Source: Burkholderiales bacterium
Lineage (GTDB): Bacteria > Pseudomonadota > Gammaproteobacteria > Burkholderiales > Casimicrobiaceae
NCBI GenBank assembly: GCA_025354165.1
Contig: JANXNI010000057.1
Coordinates: 49,111 to 113,110 of the forward strand
DNA: 64,000 bases
Reading direction: 5' to 3'
The notes below the pieces were generated by a model that saw nothing but the letters and a program-made list of their open reading frames with translations, did no database searches and was not told the DNA's origin. Shown here in pieces: positions 45,830 through 54,187 of this stretch (position 1 is its first letter; every line of letters starts with the position of its first letter). Both the position numbers and the translations under genes were made by a program.

Positions 45830-46237
45830 ATGACAATGCAGACCAACCACGCGCTCGTTTGGATCGACCATCGCAGTGCTCAGGTAATTCACTTTGACCG
45901 CGAAACAGACGAAGTCACGACGGTAACGTCCAAGCACGGTAACGAGCATTTGCATCACAAGGCCATGGCCACCGGTGATGGCAACGTCAAATCACATCCC
46001 GACTACTTTATTGACGTCATTTCAGCCATTGGCGAGAGCGCTGAAATCCTTGTGGTCGGGCCAGCCGACGCGAAGACGGAGTTCCGCAAGTACGCCGAAA
46101 GTCATCGCCCCGAACTGGCCAAACGCATCGTCAAGGTGGAACCGATGGACCATGCCTCATCGGGCCAACTGATTGACTATGCACGGCACTTTTTTGCGAT
46201 GCCTAAGGTACGGCTTGGTCCGCATCATCACGCATAG
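45830..46237 (+). CDS. eRF1-like (baeRF-type) small protein
   Basis: Protein of 135 residues beginning MTMQTNHALVWIDHRSAQVIHF, with LHHKA, HPDYFIDVISAIGESAEILVVGPADAKTEFRKY and a histidine-rich end GPHHHA. The pattern of a beta strand with HRSAQV followed by the AEILVVGPADAKTEF strand-helix is that of bacterial proteins related to the middle domain of eukaryotic release factor 1, often listed as translational machinery proteins. They are frequent in low-oxygen stress clusters. A function in ribosome rescue or hibernation is inferred, not shown. Confidence 0.75.
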   Translation: MTMQTNHALVWIDHRSAQVIHFDRETDEVTTVTSKHGNEHLHHKAMATGDGNVKSHPDYFIDVISAIGESAEILVVGPADAKTEFRKYAESHRPELAKRIVKVEPMDHASSGQLIDYARHFFAMPKVRLGPHHHA

Positions 46238-46308
46238 ATCGTGAGAACTGCGGCTTGACCGTCGGATTGCGTCGCTGCTCTCTACACTGATATCAAGGGA
46301 AGCCCAAC

Positions 46309-47673
46309 GTGCGAGATGCCATGAAAATCACCTTCGCAGGTGCTGCCGACACCGTTACCGGGTCACGTCACTTTGTCGAAACCGGCGACCAGCGAATACT
46401 GCTCGACTGCGGTCTGTTTCAAGGATTCAAGACGTTGCGACTACGCAACTGGGCGCCGTTTCCGGTTTCGCCACGAGAAATTGATGCGGTTGTGCTGAGC
46501 CATGCGCACCTCGACCACAGCGGCTACTTGCCGGTGCTGGTGCGTGATGGTTTTCGCGGTTCGATAATTTGTACAAAGCCGACCCGCGATCTGGCCGAAA
46601 TCATGCTGCTGGACAGTGCGCACCTGCTTGAAGAAGAAGCGCGATACGCGAACCTCCATGACTTCAGCAAACATAAACCCGCGCTCCCGCTCTACACAAC
46701 TGCGGACGTGCGCCGTTGTGTGAAGCAATTTGTGCCCCTCGATTGGGGGCAACGACATCGGGTGGGGCCGGTTGATGTTGAGCTGTCACGGGCCGGTCAT
46801 TTGCTCGGCGCGGCTGTCGTCACGCTGACGCATCGTAAGCGTCGTCTCGTCTTCAGTGGCGATCTGGGCCGCAAGGACGATCTGCTGGTCGCACCTCCTG
46901 CTGTGATTCGCAGTGCCGATGTGCTGCTGGTTGAATCAACCTACGGCAATCGCCTTCATCCTCGCGAATCGGTCTCCGACGTACTGGCTGGGATCATCCG
47001 CGACACGGCGGCTCGCGGCGGCACGGTGCTGATGCCGTCATTCGCTGTCGGCCGCGCGCAGGCATTGCTGCTGAGTCTGGTTCGCCTGAAAAAGTCGGGG
47101 GCCATTCCTGATCTTCCGGTATTTCTTGATAGTCCAATGGCGACAAAGGCTACGCTCATTCACCGTGAACACCCGGCTGACCTGCGCATTAGTCAGGCCG
47201 AGATGGAGGCGATTTGCAAATGCGCAAAATTCGTCGGAAAGCCCGAAGAGTCGCACAAAATTTCAATGCTTAACTACCCATCGATCATCATCGCAGGCAG
47301 CGGCATGGCCACCGGTGGCCGCATCCTGCATCACTTGAAATCGTATGGTCCGGATCCGCGAAATCACATCGTCTTTCCGGGCTTTCAGGTGCCGGGCACG
47401 CGTGGCGCAAAACTGCTCGCCGGAGATCGCGAAACAAAAATTCACGGCCAATATGTCACGATAAACGCGCAGGTGAGCCAGATCGAAGGCTTTTCCGGAC
47501 ATGCGGATGCCGACGAGTTGATGCGCTGGTTATCGCAATTTCGCAATCCGCCGAAGCAAACTTTCGTGGTTCACGGCGAACGTGATGCCGCCGACGCGCT
47601 ACGTCTTCGCGTGCACGATCAGCTGGGTTGGGCTGTGAATACTGTAGAGCACTTGCAGTCAGTTTTAGTTTAA
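46309..47673 (+). CDS. MBL-fold/beta-CASP RNA-processing hydrolase
   Basis: Cytoplasmic zinc hydrolase of 454 residues. The metallo-beta-lactamase part has DCGLFQGFK, SHAHLDHSGYLP, RAGHLLGAA and FSGDLGRKDD; the beta-CASP insertion includes VESTYGNRLHP, MPSFAVGRAQALL and MATGGRILHHL; the RMM domain has EGFSGHADADELM and VVHGERDAA. The order is that of CPSF-like exonucleases/endonucleases (YSH1-related). GTG 46309 has AGGGA eight bases upstream. Often found with universal stress proteins in anaerobic loci. Confidence 0.93.
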   Translation: MRDAMKITFAGAADTVTGSRHFVETGDQRILLDCGLFQGFKTLRLRNWAPFPVSPREIDAVVLSHAHLDHSGYLPVLVRDGFRGSIICTKPTRDLAEIMLLDSAHLLEEEARYANLHDFSKHKPALPLYTTADVRRCVKQFVPLDWGQRHRVGPVDVELSRAGHLLGAAVVTLTHRKRRLVFSGDLGRKDDLLVAPPAVIRSADVLLVESTYGNRLHPRESVSDVLAGIIRDTAARGGTVLMPSFAVGRAQALLLSLVRLKKSGAIPDLPVFLDSPMATKATLIHREHPADLRISQAEMEAICKCAKFVGKPEESHKISMLNYPSIIIAGSGMATGGRILHHLKSYGPDPRNHIVFPGFQVPGTRGAKLLAGDRETKIHGQYVTINAQVSQIEGFSGHADADELMRWLSQFRNPPKQTFVVHGERDAADALRLRVHDQLGWAVNTVEHLQSVLV

Positions 47674-47718
47674 CGCGATGGCTGCGACCTGATCGCACAA
47701 CCGCTTAGCGAGCAACGC

Positions 47719-48030
47719 CTACGATCGCCTGTTCGCTATGGCCGACACGAGCGGCAACCAGTTCCGTGCGACCAGCCAAACTTTCGCGCCGCGCTTGATA
47801 AACCCGAGCGCACCCTTTGGGCCAATCAGCATCAACGTAATCCCGACTGCTCCGATAACGATCGGATTGCTCACCACGTTGCGCACGGCGGTCACTCGGG
47901 CATCCACTACTGACGCGCCGCGAAACACGGGTGCCAACTGTTGCGCGAGTTGTAGCCGCTGCTCCGACACGTCTCGCAGCAGTCGTTCCCGCCGCGCCGA
48001 CAATTCTGCTGCGCGGACACTGGTTTTCAT
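47719..48030 (-). CDS. YqjK-like protein
   Basis: Protein of 103 residues with a charged N-terminal helix (SARRERLLRDVSEQRLQLAQQL) and one hydrophobic segment (about 57-78). It overlaps the start-proximal YqjE-like gene by four bases and completes a YqjD-YqjE-YqjK set. In E. coli these are membrane-associated proteins linked to stationary phase; function here is unknown. Confidence 0.78.
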   Translation of the reverse strand: MKTSVRAAELSARRERLLRDVSEQRLQLAQQLAPVFRGASVVDARVTAVRNVVSNPIVIGAVGITLMLIGPKGALGFIKRGAKVWLVARNWLPLVSAIANRRS

Positions 48031-48431
48031 GATGGCTCCACGGATGTGCCTTCGCGATCTTTGCGAAGCTCTTTCAAACTGGCAGCAAACAGCGGCGGCT
48101 TTGCGGCGTAGCGCATGACGAGCATTCGCCAGAGCACCACAGCCATCAATACAAATACTGCGCCCAGCGCAATGATGGCCGAGAGGCGATACGAATCCCA
48201 GAACGCTGCGACGACAAAAACGACGGCCAGCACAATGGCCACGCCTGCGCAAAATAGCGCCGCGAGTGCAAGGACAGCTAATCCCGCAAGGCGGAGCCAC
48301 TCTTCTTCAAATTCTGTCGACAGCAATTGAAGCCGCGTCTGGACGATGGCCAGGAATGACCCGCCCAGATTCTGCAGCGCACGAAGCAGATTCCCGGCAA
48401 TGCCTGCCGGGGCGTCGCCGTCCGCAGACAT
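48027..48431 (-). CDS. YqjE-like phage-holin-family membrane protein
   Basis: Protein of 134 residues of the Phage_holin_3_6 (YqjE) family: an amphipathic N-terminal helix LQNLGGSFLAIVQTRLQLLSTEFEEEWLR followed by two membrane helices (about 47-74 and 80-103) and a basic tail. No lysis gene is near, so a holin role is unlikely. The middle member of the three-gene unit, starting two bases after the YqjD-like gene. Confidence 0.88.
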   Translation of the reverse strand: MSADGDAPAGIAGNLLRALQNLGGSFLAIVQTRLQLLSTEFEEEWLRLAGLAVLALAALFCAGVAIVLAVVFVVAAFWDSYRLSAIIALGAVFVLMAVVLWRMLVMRYAAKPPLFAASLKELRKDREGTSVEPS

Positions 48432-48433
48432 CG

Positions 48434-48751
48434 CTAGCGGCGACCGATCAGCACGCCGAGGGCGAGGCCAATGGCCGCACCCACGCCGATGGCCTGCCAC
48501 GGGTTATCGTGCACGTAGTCGTCGGTCGCGCGGGCCGCCTGTTTGGCCTTGAGCCGGGCGGCATGCTGGAGTTGATCGAGCTCATCGCGGGCCACTTTGA
48601 GGCTGTGCTCGAGCTTCTTTCTGGCAGCTGAATAGCCCGCCTCAGTATTGTTCGACGTGACTTTCAGTAACTCTTCCGCTCCGTCAACGACGGCCTGGAA
48701 GTCGTGCGCCAACTTGTCTTTGGCGGCGTTGAGACCTTCTATCGTATCCAT
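48434..48751 (-). CDS. DUF883 (ElaB/YqjD) family ribosome/membrane-associated protein
   Basis: Protein of 105 residues with a long charged helix and a C-terminal membrane segment ending AIGVGAAIGLALGVLIGRR, the hallmark of DUF883. E. coli YqjD and ElaB bind 70S ribosomes and the inner membrane in stationary phase. ATG 48751 has AAAGGACA upstream. First gene of the three-gene minus-strand unit; its relatives and the eRF1-like gene upstream make a translation-dormancy theme plausible. Confidence 0.9.
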   Translation of the reverse strand: MDTIEGLNAAKDKLAHDFQAVVDGAEELLKVTSNNTEAGYSAARKKLEHSLKVARDELDQLQHAARLKAKQAARATDDYVHDNPWQAIGVGAAIGLALGVLIGRR

Positions 48752-49302
48752 GGCAATTGTCCTTTCGAGAAAATCAGTTGCGTCTACCGGATTTAGTCTA
48801 CTCGCTATGTAAAAAACTGTCTTGTGCTGTATCAAGGCACGTCAGAAAACTGCTCGTTCGGCCTGCGCGCCCGGCTGCGGCGCGAACCGTGGAAGATCAG
48901 CAGAGGTTGCGGATGAGCGCTGCGCCGACTCCCTGTAGCGGCCCCAGAGGGTTGCGCTCCTCTTCCAGCCAGTCACGCTCGTTTCTTGATGAAACCCAAG
49001 CACATCAAGTCAGAAACTGCCGATGCGCTCGCGCTCTGATTGCCATGGCCGTATTGAGAGCGCTAATCGCATGATTTCGCCCCCTTTTATCAAGCAAAAT
49101 GGCTGGGCCAGGCGCGCAAATTCGCAACGACTGCGCGCTATCAAGTGGCAAGCTTAGGCGCGCCGACGTGCGTATCATTTGCGCTAGGTCAACGCGCTGT
49201 CGGGTTGCAACGCGCATGCTTGGCTCATCGTCGATCCGCTTGAGTTTATGAACACCATGCAGCAGAGGCGAACGAATTTTCAGCGTCCATTGGAGATAAA
49301 TC
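48752..49302. other. intergenic region without a supported gene
   Basis: About 550 bases between the divergent DUF883 and universal stress genes. I see no coding frame. Inside it CTTGATG (48985-48991) and CATCAAG (49002-49008) form a small inverted repeat, and 49179-49192 is a weak FNR-like dyad with only the GTCAA half good. GGAG precedes the downstream ATG. Probably holds the two promoters. Confidence 0.5.
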
Positions 49303-50139
49303 ATGAGCTATAAAACCATTCTTGTCCACGTAGACAACAGCGAACGTGCACTTGAGCGCATTCGAATCGCCATTGAATTGGCGCAAACCCATGATGCGCA
49401 TCTGGTGGGGCTGGCAACGGTCGGCATGATCGCGCTTGCAAACACTTATGGCCTTGATGGCACGCCCTCCTACATGGCCGAGGCGATGGACGACATGGAA
49501 AATCTGGCCGCAAAAGCGGCCGAGCGATTTGTAACAAAGGCGAAGGCCGCAGGCCTGCCGTCCTACGAGAGTCGCGTGCATCGCGGTGATCCCGCGTATC
49601 GCGTGTGTACCGACGCGCGTTATGCCGATCTGGTTGTCCTTGGTCAAACCGAACCGGCGCAATCGACGGCTGCAACGCCCGCAGATTTGCCTCAGAGCGT
49701 GATGCTTGGTTGCGGTCGCCCGGTGCTGATCATTCCCTACGCGGGCCACTTTAGAACTCTTGGACGACGAGTGATGTTTTTGTGGAATGCCAGTCGCGAG
49801 TCGGCGCGCGCTGCAACGGACGCGCTGCCGTTTTTCACGCGGGCTGACGAGGTTCGCGTTAGTGTGTTCGACGCCAAAGCCAACATGGGCGGTCACGGCG
49901 ATGAGCCCGGCAGCGACGTCGCAACGTATCTCGCGCGGCAAGGCGTAAAGGTGATCGTCAACCGCGACACCAGCGGCGGCGATGTGGGCTCATCGGTGTT
50001 GTCGCGGGCGAATGAATTTGACGCTGACCTCATCGTGATGGGTGGCTACGGGCATACGCGTGTGCGCGAATGGGTGCTCGGCGGCGTGTCAAAAACGCTG
50101 CTGGAACACATGACCGTGCCGGTGCTGATGGCGCATTGA
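49303..50139 (+). CDS. tandem-domain universal stress protein
   Basis: Cytoplasmic protein of 278 residues with two UspA domains: 1-145 beginning MSYKTILVHVDNSERA, and 150-278 ending with the nucleotide-binding GGYGHTRVREWVLGG. The first domain lacks a complete nucleotide-binding loop. Tandem Usp proteins are induced by low oxygen and stress in many bacteria. It is divergent from the YqjD-like gene, with an unusually long upstream region. Confidence 0.93.
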   Translation: MSYKTILVHVDNSERALERIRIAIELAQTHDAHLVGLATVGMIALANTYGLDGTPSYMAEAMDDMENLAAKAAERFVTKAKAAGLPSYESRVHRGDPAYRVCTDARYADLVVLGQTEPAQSTAATPADLPQSVMLGCGRPVLIIPYAGHFRTLGRRVMFLWNASRESARAATDALPFFTRADEVRVSVFDAKANMGGHGDEPGSDVATYLARQGVKVIVNRDTSGGDVGSSVLSRANEFDADLIVMGGYGHTRVREWVLGGVSKTLLEHMTVPVLMAH

Positions 50140-50245
50140 TGGCGCTCTGATGGCGTGTTGAGGCGGCGTTCAAAGCGCGCTGGCGTCACACCCGTTTACG
50201 CGCTACCCGTCTTCAATGCGCAAACCAAAAACTTACATCTTTTGA

Positions 50246-50341
50246 TTGAAACGACCTATGCATTGGGGATAGCGCCAAGTTATAGTGATTGTCGACTTTG
50301 CTACAAAACGGAGTTCAGCCCATAATCAGAGGTCGTTTCAA
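50246..50341. repeat. 12-bp inverted repeat enclosing 72 bases
   Basis: TTGAAACGACCT (50246-50257) and AGGTCGTTTCAA (50330-50341) are perfect inverted repeats in the gap upstream of the response-regulator gene. A further 4-5 flanking T/A bases on each side also pair partly. May be a looping operator pair or a small mobile remnant. Confidence 0.6.
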
Positions 50342-50415
50342 CAAAAAGTTAATCAGAACACCAGAGGGTCCAACCACCCTGATGCCGCGTTCAGCCCGTC
50401 CAAGTAACGCCGGGT

Positions 50416-51267
50416 GTGCGCTTGTGGAGCGCAGCGACCTGCTTCAACACGATAATACTAAGGAATTGGCAATGCCCTTCCGGAAGTTCTCGCTTGATAG
50501 CTGCTCAACCGCTACGCGGTTCAAATCTCCTACGTGGTTCAAATCCCCCGCAAGGTTCCAGTCCGCTTCGCGTAGTGATCGTTGATGACGAAGAGGACAT
50601 TCGCGGCCTGCTGTCGGCCTACTTGGGCAAACAGGGCATCGAAGTATTTGAAGCCAGCTCTGAGGCCGAGTTGCGCGCGATCATGATTGCGAAAGCGCCG
50701 GATGTCGTGTTGCTTGACGTGAATCTCGGGATGGAAGACGGTTTCGCCGTCGCCCGCCGATTGCGCGCCGACTGGTCCGGCGGGCTGTTGATGGTCACCG
50801 GACGGGGCGACACCGTTGATCGCGTCGTGGGCCTCGAAATCGGCGCGGATGATTATGTGACCAAACCGTTTGATCTGCGCGAACTGCTGGCGCGCGTGCG
50901 CAGCGTGGGCCGCAGGGCGGTGGTGCAGCTTGAACCGTCGCCAACCACAACCGACTCGCCGAACACACTGCGTTTTCATGGCTTCATGCTTGACGTTGAA
51001 CGACGCAAACTGACCGACGCAAGTGGAAACGAGATCGCGCTGACTACAGGTGAATTCGCGCTTCTGGTGGCACTGCTTGAGAAGCAGGGACATCTTTTGA
51101 GTCGCGACGATCTGCTGCGACGCACCCACCGGCGCGACGCCGAACCGTTTGATCGTACGATCGATGTTCAGATCGGACGTCTGCGCAAGAAGATCGGTGA
51201 CGACGGCAAAGATCCACGCATCATTAAATCAGTGCGCGGCGCAGGCTACGTACTAGTGACCACCTGA
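50416..51267 (+). CDS. OmpR-family response regulator
   Basis: Receiver plus winged-helix DNA-binding protein. The receiver begins LRVVIVDDEEDIRGLL, with the phospho-acceptor Asp in LLDVNLGMEDG and Lys in YVTKPFDLREL; the trans_reg_C domain has TTGEFALLVALLEKQG and FDRTIDVQIGRLRKKIG. The start is unclear: GTG 50416 opens the frame but has no ribosome site, while a good AAGGA-ATG at 50472 is in another frame and stops at 50585. The roughly 50 residues before the receiver are not conserved and include a three-fold six-residue repeat. It precedes a hybrid kinase by 19 bases, its likely partner. Confidence 0.88.
   Translation: MRLWSAATCFNTIILRNWQCPSGSSRLIAAQPLRGSNLLRGSNPPQGSSPLRVVIVDDEEDIRGLLSAYLGKQGIEVFEASSEAELRAIMIAKAPDVVLLDVNLGMEDGFAVARRLRADWSGGLLMVTGRGDTVDRVVGLEIGADDYVTKPFDLRELLARVRSVGRRAVVQLEPSPTTTDSPNTLRFHGFMLDVERRKLTDASGNEIALTTGEFALLVALLEKQGHLLSRDDLLRRTHRRDAEPFDRTIDVQIGRLRKKIGDDGKDPRIIKSVRGAGYVLVTT
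50512..50565. repeat. three imperfect 18-bp tandem units at the 5' end of the regulator gene
   Basis: Units 50512-50529, 50530-50547 and 50548-50565 start CTACGCGGTTC, CTACGTGGTTC and CCGCAAGGTTC. Eighteen bases keep the frame and encode LRGSNL, LRGSNP and PQGSSP immediately before the receiver domain, if translation starts upstream. Confidence 0.6.
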
Positions 51268-51286
51268 AGATTTAAGTAGGCACCAC

Positions 51287-53311
51287 ATGGTCAAGCGCAG
51301 TGAAGACGCGTTCAAGCTTTTGTTCCACGCAGCTCCGGACGCGATTCTGGTGGTCGACAGAAGTGGTCGCATCCGCCTGAACAATACGGAAGCAGAGCGT
51401 CTGCTCGATGCTGCGCCCGGAGAATTGCGCGGCATATCGGTAGAACGTCTGGTTCCCGTCACCACACGGCGTCAGCATCCGAAACTGCGCGAAGGCTTTC
51501 AGACACAGGCGCAGCGGCGACCCATGGGCGTGGGACTGGCGCTCAAAGCGGTCAAGCTGAGCGGGCATGAGTTTCCGGTAGAAATCTCTCTCGCTCCGAC
51601 CCATGGCGAAGAGGGAGACGAAGTCATCGTGATCATGCGCGATGTCAGCGAACGCCTGAACGCACGCCGAACCGAGCGCGAACTGGTGCGCGCCAATGCG
51701 CTCGCCCGGGTGAGTCAGCTGGCATTGCGCGAGCGAGACTTTGATGCAGTGGGCCAACACGCCATCGAGTGTGCACGGTTGCCGCTGGTTGCGGATGTTG
51801 TCGCCATTTTTGGACACGAAACGAGCGACGAAGCACTGCGCTGTCAGGGTGCCGTCGGGACGCTCGCGCACCGGGTCGCCAGCGCCCGCATCGAAAACAC
51901 ACAAACGGTGCGTTCCGGGGCCGTCCTCGAGCGCGGCGTACCCTTGCTCGTGGGGGACACCGCGACGTCTGGCGTTGCGATCTGCGCGGCGCTCCTCGAA
52001 GTCGGGATTCGTAGCCTCATTATCGCGCCGCTGGGTGATCGTGAACACAGCAGCGGGCTATTGGTTGCGGGATCCGCGACGACGCACCACTTCACGACCG
52101 ACGATGTTGCCTTTCTGGAGGCCATTGCCAACATCGCGTCGACTGCCATGCAGCGATCAATGGCCGAGGAAAAGCTTTTCCTCTCGCAGCGACTGGAATC
52201 TCTCGGGCAACTCACCGGCGGCGTCGCCCATGATTTCAACAATCTGCTGACGGTCATCTCGGGCAACTTGCAGATTCTTCAAGATTCCGATCTGCCAGAC
52301 CCGTACGCCCAGCGCGCTATCGCCTCGGCGCATCGTGCGTCGAAGCGGGGCGCCGAACTCACCGCCAAGTTGCTCGCATTTTCACGTCGACAAACCTTGC
52401 GCCCGTCCGCAGTGCCCATCCCTGAATTGCTGGGTTCGTTCCGCGATTTGCTGGCACGAACACTCGGCCCCAATATCGAGATTCAAGTTGAGACAGAGGC
52501 GTCACTTCCGGCCGCGCTGGCTGACGGGGGTCAACTGGAAACGGCGCTGCTCAATCTCGCCGTCAATTCGCGCGACGCGATGGTCGGCGGCGGCAGGCTG
52601 CTCATTGAGGCAAGCGCCGTCGATCTGACTGCCGACGACGTTCAATCGATCGATGACTGGCCCGCCGGGCGCTACGTACGCATCAGCGTGACGGACACGG
52701 GCTCGGGCATGAACCGGGAAACTCTCCAGCGCGCCTTCGAACCTTTCTTCACGACGAAAGGAATCGGCAAAGGCAGCGGCCTGGGGCTGAGCATGGTTTA
52801 TGGTTTCGCCAAACAGTCGCACGGGCATGTCACAGCTTACAGCGAGGTTGGACGAGGCACCACGATCAATCTGTTTCTTCCGGTTGCTACCGGTTCGGGT
52901 CATGAAGCGCCCATGCCCCGCGAGCCTGCGTCTGCGCCTACCGGATCAGAGCGCGTGTTGGTCGTTGAGGACGATGCTGACGTGATGGACGTCGCAGTGA
53001 ATTTCCTGCAGGCATTGGGTTACACGCTTTTTACGGCGCACAACCGTCGTACAGCGATCGCGCGCCTTCGCGCCAATCCCGACATTGAACTGTTATTTAC
53101 TGATGTGGTACTCGCAGGCGACGAGACCGGGCCAAAAATAGCGAAAACGCTGCAAAAGATTAAGCCGACGCTTCACGTTCTCTACGCGTCCGGCTATGCG
53201 CGTAGCGCGCTACCGCTGCAATTTGGCCTGAATGACAACATCAGTTTTTTGCGCAAGCCGTATTCGCGCGATCAACTCGCTCGCGCGCTCCGGCTGGCGC
53301 TGAAGCGCTAG
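51287..53311 (+). CDS. PAS-GAF hybrid sensor histidine kinase
   Basis: Soluble kinase of 674 residues with no membrane segment. PAS domain (about 5-120, LLFHAAPDAILVVDRSG), GAF-like domain (about 140-290), HisKA with GGVAHDFNNLLTVISGNL (His 315), an ATPase domain with NSRDAM, DTGSGM and GKGSGLGLSMVYGF, and a C-terminal receiver (about 556-672, VLVVEDDADVMD). In the receiver the usual acceptor is seen as LLFTDVVLAGDE. It probably pairs with the response regulator just upstream and senses an internal redox or gas signal; the ligand is not evident. Confidence 0.92.
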   Translation: MVKRSEDAFKLLFHAAPDAILVVDRSGRIRLNNTEAERLLDAAPGELRGISVERLVPVTTRRQHPKLREGFQTQAQRRPMGVGLALKAVKLSGHEFPVEISLAPTHGEEGDEVIVIMRDVSERLNARRTERELVRANALARVSQLALRERDFDAVGQHAIECARLPLVADVVAIFGHETSDEALRCQGAVGTLAHRVASARIENTQTVRSGAVLERGVPLLVGDTATSGVAICAALLEVGIRSLIIAPLGDREHSSGLLVAGSATTHHFTTDDVAFLEAIANIASTAMQRSMAEEKLFLSQRLESLGQLTGGVAHDFNNLLTVISGNLQILQDSDLPDPYAQRAIASAHRASKRGAELTAKLLAFSRRQTLRPSAVPIPELLGSFRDLLARTLGPNIEIQVETEASLPAALADGGQLETALLNLAVNSRDAMVGGGRLLIEASAVDLTADDVQSIDDWPAGRYVRISVTDTGSGMNRETLQRAFEPFFTTKGIGKGSGLGLSMVYGFAKQSHGHVTAYSEVGRGTTINLFLPVATGSGHEAPMPREPASAPTGSERVLVVEDDADVMDVAVNFLQALGYTLFTAHNRRTAIARLRANPDIELLFTDVVLAGDETGPKIAKTLQKIKPTLHVLYASGYARSALPLQFGLNDNISFLRKPYSRDQLARALRLALKR

Positions 53312-53319
53312 GCTGCTTT

Positions 53320-54057
53320 TTAATGCGTTGGTCGTGTGTGCGCCAATTTGTACAGCGCGTCCATATCAAGCAACTCAATTTCGCGACGCGTCACATTCAG
53401 TAGCCCCAGCTTCTGGAAGCGCGAGAAGACGCGACTCACGGTTTCCAGGGTCAGGCCGAGAAAGCTGCCGATCTCGGCACGCGTCATGCGCAACATAAAG
53501 CGCTGCGCAGAAAATCCGCGAGCCGAGAATCGCTGCGAGAGATCGAGTAAAAAAGTAGCCAGTCGTTCGTCCGCGTTGAACAGTCCGAGCGCTGCGAGCC
53601 AGCTATGTTCTTCACGAAGCGCAGCGCTCATGCGCTGATACAAAAAGCGCGCGACATCGGGTCGTTCCGCCGCTAGCGCTTCAAGCGCTTCGAACGGGAT
53701 TTCCACAATTGCGCAAATGTCGAGCGCAACGACTGTGGTGCTGTGTGTTCCTGCAGAAATCGCCTCGATCGCCACGATGTCACCTGGCATCGGGAAGCCG
53801 AGAATCTGCTCGCGACCATCCTCTTGAATCAGAACGCGTTTGGCGGCCCCGGATTTAATGTAGAACACCGAGCGAAACGCATCGCCTGCGCGATGGATAG
53901 CAGTACCTTCCGTCACCATGCGCGCCCGGCCCAAGGCAACGATTTCATCGAGCGGGCCGCTCCGCCCATATTCGCGCGTCGAATAAGCGCCTGAAAACGG
54001 CGACAACGTCGAGCTCTGACGATTGTTCGAAAGCATCGGGGATACGTGCGCGTGCAT
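53320..54057 (-). CDS. Crp/Fnr family regulator with FNR-type DNA recognition, no N-terminal Fe-S cysteines
   Basis: Regulator of 245 residues: variable N-terminal 30 residues, cyclic-nucleotide-like beta barrel (about 35-150), dimerisation helix, and winged helix. The recognition helix MTRAEIGSFLGLTLETVSRVFSRF keeps the Glu-x-x-Ser-Arg residues that read TTGAT half-sites. However, the N terminus has no cysteine at all and the only one nearby is in DICAIVEIPF, so an FNR [4Fe-4S] cluster cannot form; this resembles FixK/DNR-like proteins. AGGAGA precedes the ATG. It likely acts on the TTGAT-N4-ATCAA boxes found elsewhere in the window. Confidence 0.92.
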   Translation of the reverse strand: MHAHVSPMLSNNRQSSTLSPFSGAYSTREYGRSGPLDEIVALGRARMVTEGTAIHRAGDAFRSVFYIKSGAAKRVLIQEDGREQILGFPMPGDIVAIEAISAGTHSTTVVALDICAIVEIPFEALEALAAERPDVARFLYQRMSAALREEHSWLAALGLFNADERLATFLLDLSQRFSARGFSAQRFMLRMTRAEIGSFLGLTLETVSRVFSRFQKLGLLNVTRREIELLDMDALYKLAHTRPTH

Positions 54058-54150
54058 GAGGTCGGTCTCCTGAAAACTTTGCCTTGATTGGCATGGTTAC
54101 GAGTTTCGACTTCACCTGCAAACGGACGATAAACACTCCGTAACAGTGTG

Positions 54151-54181
54151 TAACAGCGAGCGCTTCAGTGGCTCGCTGTTA
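54151..54181. terminator. hairpin between universal stress and Crp/Fnr genes
   Basis: Arms TAACAGCGAGC (54151-54161) and GCTCGCTGTTA (54171-54181) with a 9-base loop lie seven bases past the stop of the minus-strand universal stress gene. There is no T run, so it is a weak or factor-assisted terminator. Confidence 0.5.
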
Positions 54182-54187
54182 GCTCAA

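Noticed and set aside
49179..49192. TTGCG-CTAG-GTCAA as an FNR box for the tandem universal stress gene
   Set aside because: Only one good half-site; could be chance in a 550-base gap.
50512..50565. Short tandem units as a CRISPR array
   Set aside because: Units are contiguous without spacers and are coding-length multiples; no cas genes are present. No CRISPR array was seen in the window.
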